Assembly (NCBI RefSeq): GCF_000423705.1
Contig: NZ_KE384083.1
Coordinates: forward strand, 558,001-622,000
Direction: 5' to 3'
Source: Stappia stellulata DSM 5886
Lineage (GTDB): Bacteria > Pseudomonadota > Alphaproteobacteria > Rhizobiales > Stappiaceae
DNA length: 64,000 nucleotides
The notes beneath the pieces were generated by a model. The model searched no databases. It worked only from the letters and a program-made list of their open reading frames with translations, and was not told the DNA's origin. The position numbers and the translations under genes are program-made. Of the stretch, positions 44,408-53,629 are shown piece after piece. How positions within the stretch are numbered: the stretch's first letter is position 1; each line of letters begins with the position of its first letter.

Positions 44408-44551
44408 TGCAGTCGCGCGCCGCGACACCGGTTTCGCGGCGCGCAAGATCGCAAGGTCACCAATCCGGCTTTCCCGAACCTGCCCGCTTTCAATGCGAGG
44501 CTGGCGAAAGCCGAAAGACAACTTGCCGATTTTGTGAATTTTATAGGTGAG

Positions 44552-44627
44552 TGGTGCCCAGGGCCGGAATCGAACCAGCGACACGCGGATTTTCAATCCG
44601 CTGCTCTACCAACTGAGCTACCTGGGC
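44552..44627 (-). tRNA. tRNA-Phe (GAA)
   Basis: Complete cloverleaf on the minus strand, 76 nt with encoded CCA. Acceptor GCCCAGG/CCTGGGC, discriminator A, D-arm with GCTCAGTTGGTAGAGC, anticodon stem GCGGA/TCCGC around loop TTGAAAA (anticodon GAA), T-loop GGTTCGATTCC. The gene stands alone. A convenient integration target, but no attachment duplicate was seen. Confidence 0.97.
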
Positions 44628-44790
44628 CAAGCGGATCGCCGACGGGCGAACGCCTTGAAGTGCCGGCTTTATAGAGGCTCGAAACGGGCGTGTCCAGTTG
44701 CCAGCGCGAAGTTTTGCACAAGCACATTGCAACGTCCCGGCACGTCCCCCGAAACCCGGCACGCACACGCAACACCGGTGTCCCGGGCGG

Positions 44791-46173
44791 TCAAAAAACC
44801 TTGGAAAGGCTTACCATGCCGATCGTGTTGGAATGGTCCCGGATTTGATAATTCGACTGGACGCGGCGGTATTCGGCGGACAGCGAAAGCAATATGTCGG
44901 CGCGAAGCGGAATACCAAGCGCCCCGCGCACCCAGCCCTCATTGTCCCTTTGCGTCAGCGTCGCGCTGACCGAGGGATCCGGTTCGTCATAGGCGCGGTG
45001 CAGATAGCCCGCATCCAGATCGATCATCCAGGGCGTCTCGAGACGCTCCACGGGCGACGCGAAGCGGTAAGTTGCGCCCACCGTTGCGCCGGCGTGCCAC
45101 CGGGTCTCAAAGCCGGCCTTCGCCTGCTCGAAGCCGGCGAGGAACGCACCGCGCAGCGACCATGTGTCGTCGACATGAACGATATGGGCCAGACGACCGG
45201 AAATGTCGTAGCCGTTGCGGTCGCTCACCGTCTGGTAGGTGGCTGTGTCGCGAAACCAGTTGTAGCGGTACTCGATCCTGGCGTTGACCGTCGAACGTGG
45301 CGAGGGCTGAATGGCGAAGCGGGCGCCTGCGCCAAGCGTTCCGGAATAATTTCCGCCATTGAGGCGCACCCCGTTGACGATGCCGTAAACCCCGAACCGG
45401 GCGTCGTCGACGTCGAAGCGCGCCATGTTGAAGGAGGGACCGAAGGTGACCTCGGACATGGCACTGTTCAGCCGCCCCGTATCAAAATAACGGTCGCCGT
45501 AAAACAGGAGGTCCGCCTCGAGGAGATCGCCCTGATTGCCCAGGTCGTAGCTGACATGAACATTGCCGGCGACAAAGGCGTTTGCATCCGGTTGGCCGAG
45601 CACCGTGTCGGACAGCAAAACGGTGCTGGCACCCAGGGTCACGATGCGCTCGCCCGGGCCCGCCGTTGCGTTGCTCTGATAGCGCAGGCCCGTGGTGACG
45701 ATGCCCGACACCTTGAGGGGATCTTCGGCGGCAACAATGGCAGACTGGAACTGGCGTGCCGCCTCCACCACGTCGGACGCGGCATTCGCAGCACTTTCCG
45801 CGCGCTGCAGATACAATCTCGCGGTTTCGAAGGATCCAAGCCGATAGTAGAGAACGCCGAGCTCCAGAAGCACGGCCGGGCTGTCCGGCGCCTGGATCAA
45901 AACGCGCTCCAGCGTTCCGACCGCGGCTTCATAATCTTCAAGGCGCACCGACACGGCCGCGTGTTCGAGAGCCGTATCGAGATCCTGCGGATCGTCAAGC
46001 ATTGCCGACAGCAAGACGTCCTGACGGGCCTCCAAAGCCGCCCGTGCGTCCATTCTCTGGGCCGAGGCCATCTGGGCGAAGGTCAGCGCAGCGGCCATGA
46101 GCAACGCCGCCGGCACAGCCCTCCGGGCCGGCTCCAGACCCGGCAAGACAGACAACAGATGGCGCCGCAACAC
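44791..46173 (-). CDS. TPR-containing outer-membrane beta-barrel protein
   Basis: 460 aa. N-terminal signal region (AVPAALLMAAALTFAQMASA), then TPR repeats (~40-150: ALEHAAVSVRLEDYEAAVGT, VLLELGVLYYRLGSFETARL), followed by ~300 residues of alternating beta strands ending in ...TIGMVSLSKVF with the C-terminal Phe typical of Bam-inserted barrels. Family resemblance is to TPR/DUF560-like surface assembly proteins. Encoded with a FecR-domain protein two genes upstream, a frequent partnership. A GGTCTGGCC/GGCCAGACC hairpin (46194-46224) lies upstream. Function unknown. Confidence 0.75.
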   Translation of the reverse strand: MLRRHLLSVLPGLEPARRAVPAALLMAAALTFAQMASAQRMDARAALEARQDVLLSAMLDDPQDLDTALEHAAVSVRLEDYEAAVGTLERVLIQAPDSPAVLLELGVLYYRLGSFETARLYLQRAESAANAASDVVEAARQFQSAIVAAEDPLKVSGIVTTGLRYQSNATAGPGERIVTLGASTVLLSDTVLGQPDANAFVAGNVHVSYDLGNQGDLLEADLLFYGDRYFDTGRLNSAMSEVTFGPSFNMARFDVDDARFGVYGIVNGVRLNGGNYSGTLGAGARFAIQPSPRSTVNARIEYRYNWFRDTATYQTVSDRNGYDISGRLAHIVHVDDTWSLRGAFLAGFEQAKAGFETRWHAGATVGATYRFASPVERLETPWMIDLDAGYLHRAYDEPDPSVSATLTQRDNEGWVRGALGIPLRADILLSLSAEYRRVQSNYQIRDHSNTIGMVSLSKVF

Positions 46174-46355
46174 AACACGCCCCTCCCTTTCCGGGTCTGG
46201 CCTGCTTGCATGACCGGCCAGACCGGACCACCTGCAAACCTAAGGGAAACGCTACGTCACGTCTTGCACACACACATGCGGGCCCGGCATTTTCCGGTGT
46301 TTGTTGCAGCAAGAGCACAAGTGCCGCGGCACGAGGCTGCTTGAGGCCGTGACAG

Positions 46356-47969
46356 CTATTCGATCTCGCGGATCCGGCCGTCGGTGAAGGCATCGTATCC
46401 GCCCTGGACATCACTGATGTAGTCGGCAACGACCTCTTCGAGGCCCGGGCCGTAGTCATAGGCATTCATGCCCGCATCGGCGAACACGCGGTAGCCGTCC
46501 CCGCCGCCACGCATGTAGTTGTTGGAGACGACGCCATAGGTCTTGTCGGGGTCGAGCGCCATCCAGGTCCCGTCCTGAAAAACCTCTGCCTTGATGATGC
46601 GGCCATCGCCAGCCGGCCGTGCGCGGGTCCAGCTGAAGCGCAGTCCGGCAACCTGCGGAAAGCGCCCGGCGCCCTCCTCCGCCTGGGAGACGCCATTTTC
46701 GAGCGCGGCGATCACGTCGCTTCCCTTCAGCTGGAAGGTGGCGAGCGTATTCTGGAACGGCAGGACCGCCAGCACCTCGCCCATCGTGACCTCGCCCGCC
46801 TCGATGGACGCCCGCAAGCCACCGCCGTTCTGGATCGCAATGTCGATGCCCTGCGCACGCACGCGATCCAGCATGGCCTCCGCCACCAGGTTGCCCATCG
46901 GGCATTCACCGGACCGGCAGCTGTCGCGGGATCCGTCGATCACCGTTTTCGTGTCGCCGATGACCTTGGCTTTCAAAGCCTCAAGTGGCTCGCCGAGTTC
47001 CGCCACCCGCGCGGCGACAGCCTTGTCGGCAGCCACCGACGCATCGAGCAGAACCGGGTTGCCATTGGCGGAGACGACGTTGCCGTCGTCATCGAAAACA
47101 ACCTCGATCTCGCCGAGGAACTTGCCGTAGGCGTAGGCCTGGACGATGGGCACCTGCTGGCCGACCGGATTCTGCACGAGCACCGGATAGGGGCCGGCGG
47201 CCTTGTCATCGGTGTTCGACAGGAGCGTGTGGGAATGACCGCCGACAATCACATCGATGCCGGGCACCCGCGAGGCGATCTGCATGTCGCGCGGCAATCC
47301 CATATGGGTCACCGCGACGATCTTGGTCACGCCCGCGGCCTGAAGCCCCTCCACTGCCCCCTTCAAATAGTTTTCCGCCGAAAAGAACGGAACGTTCGGG
47401 CCAGGAGACGAGGTCTCGACAGTGTCTTCCGCAAGGGTCGACACCAGGCCGATACGCTGCTCGCCGACGGTCAGCACCAGCGTTCCGGACACCTTGCCCT
47501 TCAGCGCCGGTTCGTTTTCGACATCGATATTGCCCGACAGAACCGGCACGTCGACCTTGTCGAGAAACGCCGCAAGCCCTTCCGGTCCATCGTCGAACTC
47601 GTGGTTGCCGACCGCCATGGCGTCGAAGCCGATCGCGTTCATGAATTCCGCCGCGGCGGCGCCCTTGTAGGTGGTGTAGAACAGAGATCCCTGGAACTGA
47701 TCGCCCGCGTCGAGCGTGATCACATTACGCCCCGCCTCGGCGAGCGCCGCGCGGCGCTCGTCGATCTTGGCCTTGATGCGCGCCACCCCGCCGAAGCACT
47801 CGCCCTTGGCATCGTCCTCCGGCGAGCAGGTGGAATCGTATTTGTTGATCGGCTCCAGACGCGAATGCAGATCGTTGATGTGCAAAATCGTCAGCGAATA
47901 CTCCGCCTGCGCCGGCACGATCGCCAGACCGAGCGCAAGCACTCCCCACCCCAAAACCCGTCCTGTCAT
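46356..47969 (-). CDS. Periplasmic 5'-nucleotidase / metallophosphatase
   Basis: 537 aa. Signal peptide MTGRVLGWGVLALGLAIVPAQA. Metallophosphatase domain with SLTILHINDLHSRLEPINKY, VITLDAGDQFQGSLFYTTYK, GFDAMAVGNHEFDDGPEGLA, KIVAVTHMGLPRDMQIASR and GIDVIVGGHSHTLLSNT; the C-terminal 5_nucleotid_C domain begins near residue 360 with MGNLVAEAMLDRVRAQGIDI and GGGLRASIEAGEVTMGEV, ending in YMRGGGDGYRVF. UshA-like enzymes hydrolyse nucleotides or UDP-sugars to salvage phosphate and nucleosides. It lies between the barrel and FecR genes on the same strand; the spacing (140-180 bp) does not demand co-transcription. Confidence 0.92.
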   Translation of the reverse strand: MTGRVLGWGVLALGLAIVPAQAEYSLTILHINDLHSRLEPINKYDSTCSPEDDAKGECFGGVARIKAKIDERRAALAEAGRNVITLDAGDQFQGSLFYTTYKGAAAAEFMNAIGFDAMAVGNHEFDDGPEGLAAFLDKVDVPVLSGNIDVENEPALKGKVSGTLVLTVGEQRIGLVSTLAEDTVETSSPGPNVPFFSAENYLKGAVEGLQAAGVTKIVAVTHMGLPRDMQIASRVPGIDVIVGGHSHTLLSNTDDKAAGPYPVLVQNPVGQQVPIVQAYAYGKFLGEIEVVFDDDGNVVSANGNPVLLDASVAADKAVAARVAELGEPLEALKAKVIGDTKTVIDGSRDSCRSGECPMGNLVAEAMLDRVRAQGIDIAIQNGGGLRASIEAGEVTMGEVLAVLPFQNTLATFQLKGSDVIAALENGVSQAEEGAGRFPQVAGLRFSWTRARPAGDGRIIKAEVFQDGTWMALDPDKTYGVVSNNYMRGGGDGYRVFADAGMNAYDYGPGLEEVVADYISDVQGGYDAFTDGRIREIE

Positions 47970-48111
47970 CACCGTCCACTCCCGGTCGCCGCTTCGCGCG
48001 CAGCCATCACGATTTCCATGCGCATTGCCTGCCACGAGACTGCCACCTCCCCCCGACCTTGGCAACAAGACCGGAGGCGGCGGTCCGGCCCGGACGCGCC
48101 GGGCAAACGGG

Positions 48112-48948
48112 TCAGCAGCCGTAGTAACAGATGGTGTTGCTGGTCTTCAGCAACACCGAATTGGCAAAGCCCGGATCCAGCAGGCGGCCGGGCACTTCGC
48201 CGGTGCCGGAAACGATCACCGGCCCGGGGATCGGCTGCCCCGGCTCCGGGGACACGCCGGAATTCAGCCCCGCCAACCGGTTGAGCTGTGCCTGCGTCAG
48301 CCGGCTGCCGCCCCGCGCCTCGCCGGTCAGGAGCCGGTTTATGGCCGTGACGATCGACCGGGGTGTCTTTCCCGTGCGCGCGCCGGATCCGGACGGAAAG
48401 ACCGCGAAGCCCGGCCGGTAAACCCTGAAGGTCTTGCCGTTTGCCGACCGGAAGGTCAGGCCCTTGCCGAACAAAAACGAATAGACGGTGGTTCCGCCCC
48501 GGTCGAAAAGGTCCGCCATGCCGCCGCGAATGCCGATGGTGCCCTGCCGCGTTTTGATGGTGACACCCCCGCGCGACTTGGACACCTTGCCGCCGACGAA
48601 CCGTGCCACCCCGCGTCCGAAGGTGGCGATCATCTTGCCCTGCCCTTCGTTCGGTCGATAAACGAACTCGTCGATGGTCAGGCTGGAATTCGGACCGACC
48701 ATGAAATTGGACCCGTCCGCCAGAAGGACCTGAACGCGCCCTTCTCCGCCGGTGCGAATGCGCTCGCTGTGAAAGACGGTCTTGCCGATGCGGATCGTCT
48801 TGAGGGGACCGCCTCCAAGCTGGCTTTCAGCGCTCTGGTCCACGGCGCTGGCCACGCCGACGCGCTCCTGCGCCCTGGCGTGCGGGACCGCTCCAACGGC
48901 CAGGCCGATACCGGCGAGAACACAAAACCAGTGGCTGGGACGGGGCAT
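48112..48948 (-). CDS. FecR-domain exported protein
   Basis: 278 aa from ATG 48948 (AGGAG upstream). Signal peptide region FCVLAGIGLAVGAVPHARAQ. Residues ~55-135 match the FecR domain: VFHSERIRTGGEGRVQVLLA, DGSNFMVGPNSSLTIDEFVY, GQGKMIATFGRGVARFVGGK, then TIKTRQGTIGIRGGMADLFD. The C-terminal ~130 residues are less conserved and end NTICYYGC. It is not next to a sigma factor, so this is the stand-alone type that accompanies outer-membrane proteins or adenylate cyclases, rather than the iron-signalling FecR. Confidence 0.82.
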   Translation of the reverse strand: MPRPSHWFCVLAGIGLAVGAVPHARAQERVGVASAVDQSAESQLGGGPLKTIRIGKTVFHSERIRTGGEGRVQVLLADGSNFMVGPNSSLTIDEFVYRPNEGQGKMIATFGRGVARFVGGKVSKSRGGVTIKTRQGTIGIRGGMADLFDRGGTTVYSFLFGKGLTFRSANGKTFRVYRPGFAVFPSGSGARTGKTPRSIVTAINRLLTGEARGGSRLTQAQLNRLAGLNSGVSPEPGQPIPGPVIVSGTGEVPGRLLDPGFANSVLLKTSNTICYYGC

Positions 48949-49055
48949 GACCGGGCACTCCTGTCGCGTGCAATGGGCTTGCTGTGCGCAAGGCACTTTC
49001 GCCGATTACGCAGGGACAGTCTAGGCCGGACGTGCGACGCCAGGGGTGATGCCGA

Positions 49056-49286
49056 TCACATGCGGTCGGGATCGTCCGCGTTCTGGCGCGCCTCGAGCTC
49101 GGCCAGGTCTTCCGGTTCCAGTTCGACGACCGGAACGCTGTAGCTTCCCGAAAGCCAGCGGTTCAGGTCGACGTCCGAGCAGCGCTTGGAACAGAACGGA
49201 TAGAACGGTTCCACCGACAACTTGCTGCACTCCGGGCAAGGCCGGGCCCGGCGCGGCGTGTCGGAAGAAGGTCGCTTGTCGGTCAT
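49056..49286 (-). CDS. yacG: DNA gyrase inhibitor YacG
   Basis: 76 aa. YacG is a small zinc protein that binds and inhibits DNA gyrase in E. coli. The four zinc ligands are in CPECSKLSVEPFYPFCSKRC, then DVDLNRWLSGSYSVPVVE. The extension before the first Cys is Ser/Arg-rich. Its usual neighbour is maf, here displaced by two genes (SDR and CoA ligase), the first ending 46 bp upstream of the yacG start. Confidence 0.93.
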   Translation of the reverse strand: MTDKRPSSDTPRRARPCPECSKLSVEPFYPFCSKRCSDVDLNRWLSGSYSVPVVELEPEDLAELEARQNADDPDRM

Positions 49287-49331
49287 ACGTCTTGAAACTC
49301 CGGATGGTGTCCGGCGCGAGCGGTCCGCGCC

Positions 49332-50138
49332 TCAGCTGTATTTCAGGGTGATGCCCCCGTCGACCACGAGCAGATGGCCCGTGATGTAGCGGGCCTCGTC
49401 GCTGGCCAGGAAAAGCGCCGCATGCGCCACGTCCCAGGCGTCGCCCATGTGGCCCATCGGCACCTGGGAATCGCGCTTCTTCCACATCGCCTCGACGTCG
49501 CCGTCGGAATAGACGTCCGCCAGTCGCGTGGCATGTTCGACCATCGGCGTCTTCATCAGGCCCGGCAGGACCGCGTTCACGCGAATGCCACGGGCGGCGT
49601 ACTCCACGGCCGTGGTGCTGGTCAAATGATTCACCGCCGCCTTGGTCGCATAATAGGTGGAATAGGCAACCCCTGTGTAGCGGATCGCGGCGATGGAGGA
49701 AATATTGACGATGGCCCCGCCGCCGCTCGCCTCCATGGCCGGGATCGCGTATTTCATCGCCAGGAAGACGCTCTTGAGATTGACCGCGTTGACCCTGTCC
49801 CATTCCGCCTCGGCAAGCTCCACGACACCGCCGACCTCGGCGATGCCGACGTTGTTGTCGAGCACATGCAGCCCGCCATAGGCCTCGCGCGCCGTGGCAA
49901 CGGCGCGCGCGACATCCTCGGAGGCGGTCGCATCGCAACCGATCGCGACCGCTTCTCCCCCCTCCGACAGGATGATGTCGCGGGTCTCGCCCGCCGCCGT
50001 CTCGCTGATATCGGCGCAAACCACCTTCGCCCCCTCACGGGCAAAGAGAACGGCGGCCGCCTTGCCGTTGCCCCAGCCGGGTCCGCTCGATCCGGCGCCG
50101 ATCACCAGCGCGACCTTGTTCTCCAGACGTTTCGTCAT
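49332..50138 (-). CDS. Short-chain dehydrogenase/reductase
   Basis: 268 aa, classical SDR. NAD(P) site VALVIGAGSSGPGWGNGKAA (modified TGxxxGxG), acidic ADISETAAG favouring NAD, DNNVGIAEVGG (NNAG region with Ala replaced by Val), catalytic Ser in IVNISSIAAIRYTG and YYATKAAVNHL (YxxxK), then RVNAVLPGLMKTPMVE and a C-terminal LLVVDGGITLKYS. Starts in a 4-bp ATGA overlap with the acyl-CoA ligase gene, so the two form one unit that has been placed between maf and yacG. Substrate unknown; a hydroxyacyl compound from the ligase is plausible. Confidence 0.88.
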   Translation of the reverse strand: MTKRLENKVALVIGAGSSGPGWGNGKAAAVLFAREGAKVVCADISETAAGETRDIILSEGGEAVAIGCDATASEDVARAVATAREAYGGLHVLDNNVGIAEVGGVVELAEAEWDRVNAVNLKSVFLAMKYAIPAMEASGGGAIVNISSIAAIRYTGVAYSTYYATKAAVNHLTSTTAVEYAARGIRVNAVLPGLMKTPMVEHATRLADVYSDGDVEAMWKKRDSQVPMGHMGDAWDVAHAALFLASDEARYITGHLLVVDGGITLKYS

Positions 50139-51670
50139 CCCTGTCTCTCCTCCCCAATGTCGACACGCGCGGACTGTGCCCGCGCGTCCATCGCCCGCAA
50201 TTCCGTCTTCAGGATCTTGCCGTAGTTGTTCTTCGGCAAGGCCTCTACCCGCACATAGGCCTTGGGCCGCTTGAAGCGGGCAATCCTCTCCAGGCACAAC
50301 GCATCCAGCGCCGACGGCTCCGCATCGCCCGCGTAATAGGCGACAATGTTCTCTCCCCATTCGGGGTCCGGCCGACCGATGACGGAGACCTCGTGGACCT
50401 GGGGATGGGCGAGGAGTACCTCCTCCACCTCGCGCGGATAGACATTGGTGCCGCCGGAGATGATCACGTCCTTGGAACGGTCCATCAGCGTCAGATAGCC
50501 CTCCGCGTCGAACGCCCCGATGTCACCCGTATGCAGCCAACCCTCGCGGATCGTCTGGGCGGTTGCTTGAGGGTTTCCCCAGTAGCCGGTCATCACCGTG
50601 TCGCCGCGCACCAGGATCTCGCCGCTCGTGCCCGGTGTATCCCGCGGCGCATCGATACGCACCTCCACGGCGCTGTTGGCGATCCCCGCCGAGCCGAGCC
50701 TTTCGCGCCAGCGCGGATGGTCGCGGTCGGCGATATCCGCCCGCGAAAGCACCGTAGTTGTCATCGGCGTTTCGCCCTGGCCGTAGATCTGGGCGAAGCG
50801 CGGGCCGAACCGGTCGATGGCGCGGACCGCGTCCGCCACATGCATCGGCGCCCCGCCCCAGATGATCGTGCGGATATTTTCGCAAACCGCCTCGCCCGGG
50901 TGATCGGTCAGCCGCTTGATCATGGTCGGCGCGGCGAACATGGAAAGCCCCGGCGTGCGGGCGATTGCGTCGAAGACCTCGACCGGTTCGAAGCCGCCAG
51001 ACGCCGTGACCGCGTTGACGCCGAAGCGGGCGACATGCGCCATCGCATAAAGGCCGGAGCCGTGGCTCATCGGCGCGGCATGCAGCAGCGTGTCGCCCGG
51101 CCCCGTCGGATCGACATCGCTGAGATAGGCGAGGCTCATGGCCATCAGGTTGCGGTGGCTGAGCATCGCGCCCTTCGGACGCCCGGTGGTGCCGGAGGTA
51201 TAGAACAGCCAGGCAAGCTCATCGGGCGCGCAATCGGCATGCCCGACCGGGTCGGCACCCAGCATCCGATGGTACACCGGACCGTCGATTGTCACGATCT
51301 CGCGCAGGCTCTCGGGCGCATAGGCGCCGATTTCCGCGTCCTGCCCGCTTCCGGCAAAGGCGAGCCTTGCGCCGCAATTTTCCAGGATCCAGCCGATTTC
51401 CGCCGCATGCAGCTTGGCGTTCACCGGAACGGCTGCAAGCCCCGCCCACCAGATCGCATAAAGCGCTTCCAGATAGCGGGGCGAATTCTTGGCGACGATG
51501 GCCACGCGGTCGCCGGCCGCGAGCCCGAACGAGCCGCGCAGGGCGCTCGCCAGACGCGCCGCGTTTTCGGCGAAGCGGGAATAGGTTGCAACGACCGTTC
51601 CGTCGCGCGACAGCGCCGGCAGATCCGCCCTCGCCCGGCCGGCCCGCGCAAGCCACGCTGCCATGTTCAT
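50135..51670 (-). CDS. AMP-dependent acyl-CoA/fatty acid ligase
   Basis: 511 aa, ANL superfamily. P-loop-like A3 AWLFYTSGTTGRPKGAMLSH, A5 QIYGQGETPMTTTVLS, A7 GWLHTGDIGAFDAEGYLTLM, A8 DRSKDVIISGGTNVYPREVE and the catalytic Lys ALPKNNYGKILKTEL. It adenylates a carboxylic acid and transfers it to CoA. The gene overlaps the SDR gene start. Differs clearly from matB in the window. Two in-frame ATGs (51670, 51664) are possible. It lies between maf and yacG and looks like a small insert into that conserved order. Confidence 0.9.
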   Translation of the reverse strand: MNMAAWLARAGRARADLPALSRDGTVVATYSRFAENAARLASALRGSFGLAAGDRVAIVAKNSPRYLEALYAIWWAGLAAVPVNAKLHAAEIGWILENCGARLAFAGSGQDAEIGAYAPESLREIVTIDGPVYHRMLGADPVGHADCAPDELAWLFYTSGTTGRPKGAMLSHRNLMAMSLAYLSDVDPTGPGDTLLHAAPMSHGSGLYAMAHVARFGVNAVTASGGFEPVEVFDAIARTPGLSMFAAPTMIKRLTDHPGEAVCENIRTIIWGGAPMHVADAVRAIDRFGPRFAQIYGQGETPMTTTVLSRADIADRDHPRWRERLGSAGIANSAVEVRIDAPRDTPGTSGEILVRGDTVMTGYWGNPQATAQTIREGWLHTGDIGAFDAEGYLTLMDRSKDVIISGGTNVYPREVEEVLLAHPQVHEVSVIGRPDPEWGENIVAYYAGDAEPSALDALCLERIARFKRPKAYVRVEALPKNNYGKILKTELRAMDARAQSARVDIGEERQG

Positions 51671-51806
51671 GCCTGTCCCCCTGACATTCCCGCATGCGCA
51701 CGCGTGTCCGCCCGCATGCGACCGGCACGTTCCGTCAGGATTTATGGCAGGGTTTGCTGCGCGAGGCCAAGCCGAAATCCGGACCGGCCATCGCCGCGCA
51801 GCCGCG

Positions 51807-52466
51807 TCAGGGGCGGATTCGGGCCGGGTCGCGCCAGGTTTCCAGAACCGGATATTTCAAGCCGCCAAGCAAATTTGCAGTCTCATGCAAGGGAAGGCCG
51901 ACCACATTGGAATAGGAGCCGGAGAGCTTGACCACAAAGGCGCCGGCAAGCCCCTGGATGGCGTAGCCGCCTGCCTTGCCGCGCCATTCGCCGCTCGCGA
52001 GATAGGCGGCGATTTCCGCGCGCGACAGCCGCTTGAACCGCACGCGGGTTTCCACCAGACGCTGACGGATGACATCCTTGGGCGCGCTCACGCAGATTGC
52101 CGTATAGACCCGGTGCCCGCGCCCCGACAGCAGTTGAAGACAGGCTTCGGCCTGGTCTTGCGTCTCCGCCTTGGGCAGGACGCGTCGCCCGACGGCGACC
52201 ACAGTGTCCGCCGCCAGCACGAGCCCGTCGACGTTCGCTTCCACCCGGTCAGCCGCCCGGCGCGCCACCTCGGCCTTGGTGCGCGCAAGCCGCTGGGCCA
52301 GCGCGCGCGGCGTCTCGGCACGGCGCGGCGTCTCGTCGATGTCGGCGGGAAGCAGCGTGTCCGGGTCGATGCCGATCTGCTGAAGCAGCGCCAGCCGGCG
52401 CGGCGATCCGGACGCCAGCACCAGCGTCTGGCGATCTGTGACGATGGAGGTGTCGGAGGCGGTCAT
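51807..52466 (-). CDS. maf: Maf-like nucleotide pyrophosphatase
   Basis: 219 aa. Maf proteins hydrolyse nucleoside triphosphates, mostly modified or pyrimidine ones, and are house-cleaning or septation-linked. Signatures: [54 protein letters not shown], and [20 protein letters not shown], then [15 protein letters not shown]. It is downstream of infA as in most Hyphomicrobiales (55-bp gap), but its usual partner yacG is 2.5 kb away. The 136 bp beyond its stop have no recognised gene. Confidence 0.95.
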   Translation of the reverse strand: MTASDTSIVTDRQTLVLASGSPRRLALLQQIGIDPDTLLPADIDETPRRAETPRALAQRLARTKAEVARRAADRVEANVDGLVLAADTVVAVGRRVLPKAETQDQAEACLQLLSGRGHRVYTAICVSAPKDVIRQRLVETRVRFKRLSRAEIAAYLASGEWRGKAGGYAIQGLAGAFVVKLSGSYSNVVGLPLHETANLLGGLKYPVLETWRDPARIRP

Positions 52467-52521
52467 CGGCTCGCGGTCTCTCGATCCGGGCGGCCGGCAC
52501 GCCCGGCCGCAACGAATGCGA

Positions 52522-52740
52522 TCACTTGAAACGGTAGGTGATGCGACCCTTGGTGAGGTCGTAGGGGGTCATTTCGACGAGAACGCGGTCGCCGGCGAGA
52601 ACGCGAATGCGGTTCTTGCGCATGCGGCCAGCGGTGTGGGCAATGATCTCGTGATCGTTCTCGAGCTTGACGCGAAACGTCGCATTGGGGAGCAGTTCCG
52701 TAACCACCCCCGGAAATTCGAGGACTTCTTCCTTGGCCAT
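52522..52740 (-). CDS. infA: Translation initiation factor IF-1
   Basis: 72 aa, the universal OB-fold factor. [20 protein letters not shown], then [40 protein letters not shown] and [11 protein letters not shown] match the family at all conserved positions. It heads the leftward infA-maf block. A 238-bp divergent space separates it from the Imm11-like gene. Confidence 0.98.
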   Translation of the reverse strand: MAKEEVLEFPGVVTELLPNATFRVKLENDHEIIAHTAGRMRKNRIRVLAGDRVLVEMTPYDLTKGRITYRFK

Positions 52741-52978
52741 ATGGGTTCCTGATTATTCTGCCAGATGTGGCGGCGAACCTAGCGGATCGCATCCAGAAAG
52801 GAAACAGGCAGTTTCACGCGACGAAAAGGGGTCGCATGCGGCCCCGCGCGGCGGTTCGCATCGCCCTCGCAAAGGGCATCTCTCACCGTCGCCCGAACGG
52901 TTGCGCGAACGCGCGATCCATGAAACCTGAGGGTGCAAACGCCGCACGCCACGCGACGCTCGCCTTGGGGAGAATGAC

Positions 52979-53590
52979 ATGCCGGACGAGATCTGGGTCA
53001 GCACCGTTGGCAGCAATTCCCGGCTTTTCGACAAGCCGGGGATTCGGGAGAAGCACTACGGTCAGGACTGGGCGCCGCCAAAATTCGAAAAGAGCGCTCT
53101 CGCCGAAACTCAATATCAGAATGTGCTCAAGCATAGTCGAGACGAAAAGCTTGAACGGGAAGACTTCGCCGAAGCGGCCTATGTGTTCGATCCGAAGCGC
53201 TGGTCCCGGGTGAAGGATTTTTTCGCCGTTGATGGTTTTATTTGCGTCAAGGGCAAGTTGGCTGAACTCCTCAAGGAATTCGATTTCGGAGACGGCGAGC
53301 TGGTGGAGTTCCCGATCTACGAAATGGACAAGACCACGCGGCTGCCCGGTGAAAGTAAAAAAGCGAAATTGCTTGCGCGAAAGAAAGAAACCGGAGTTGA
53401 AATCTGGGAGAGACCGATAGAGCCGAGTGACGGCGATGTCGCTGTATCTGGATCGGCATTGGACGACGCCGATCTTTGGGTCGACCCCAAATTGTATTCG
53501 GCACTCTTCATGAGTGGCCAACTGCATGACGCGATCGAGGCGGCCAAGCTCGGGATCGATTTCCGCTTTTCCAGGGCGCGTATTGTCTAG
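52979..53590 (+). CDS. Imm11-like (DUF1629) putative immunity protein, orphan
   Basis: 203 aa, cytosolic, no signal. It shows the pattern of the Imm11/DUF1629 family: a short N-terminal domain, then RVKDFFAVDGFICVKGKLAE, LLKEFDFGDGELVEFPIYEM, and a C-terminal DLWVDPKLYSALFMSGQLHD, AIEAAKLGIDFRFSR. Imm11 proteins neutralise contact-dependent toxins. No toxin gene is adjacent. By eye it is less GC-rich than its neighbours and it is the only rightward gene in a leftward conserved block, so horizontal arrival is likely. Family assignment is by recognition and moderately certain. Confidence 0.7.
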   Translation: MPDEIWVSTVGSNSRLFDKPGIREKHYGQDWAPPKFEKSALAETQYQNVLKHSRDEKLEREDFAEAAYVFDPKRWSRVKDFFAVDGFICVKGKLAELLKEFDFGDGELVEFPIYEMDKTTRLPGESKKAKLLARKKETGVEIWERPIEPSDGDVAVSGSALDDADLWVDPKLYSALFMSGQLHDAIEAAKLGIDFRFSRARIV

Positions 53591-53629
53591 ACACAATCCG
53601 GCGCGGTTCGCAGACGCGCTCGTGCAGGT

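Noticed and set aside
44552-44700. Integrated element at tRNA-Phe
   Set aside because: No integrase, no duplicated tRNA 3' end and no mobile genes beside it in the window.
46194-46224. Hairpin GGTCTGGCC/GGCCAGACC as terminator of the nucleotidase gene
   Set aside because: A 13-base loop and no U-tract; kept only as a note in the barrel gene entry.
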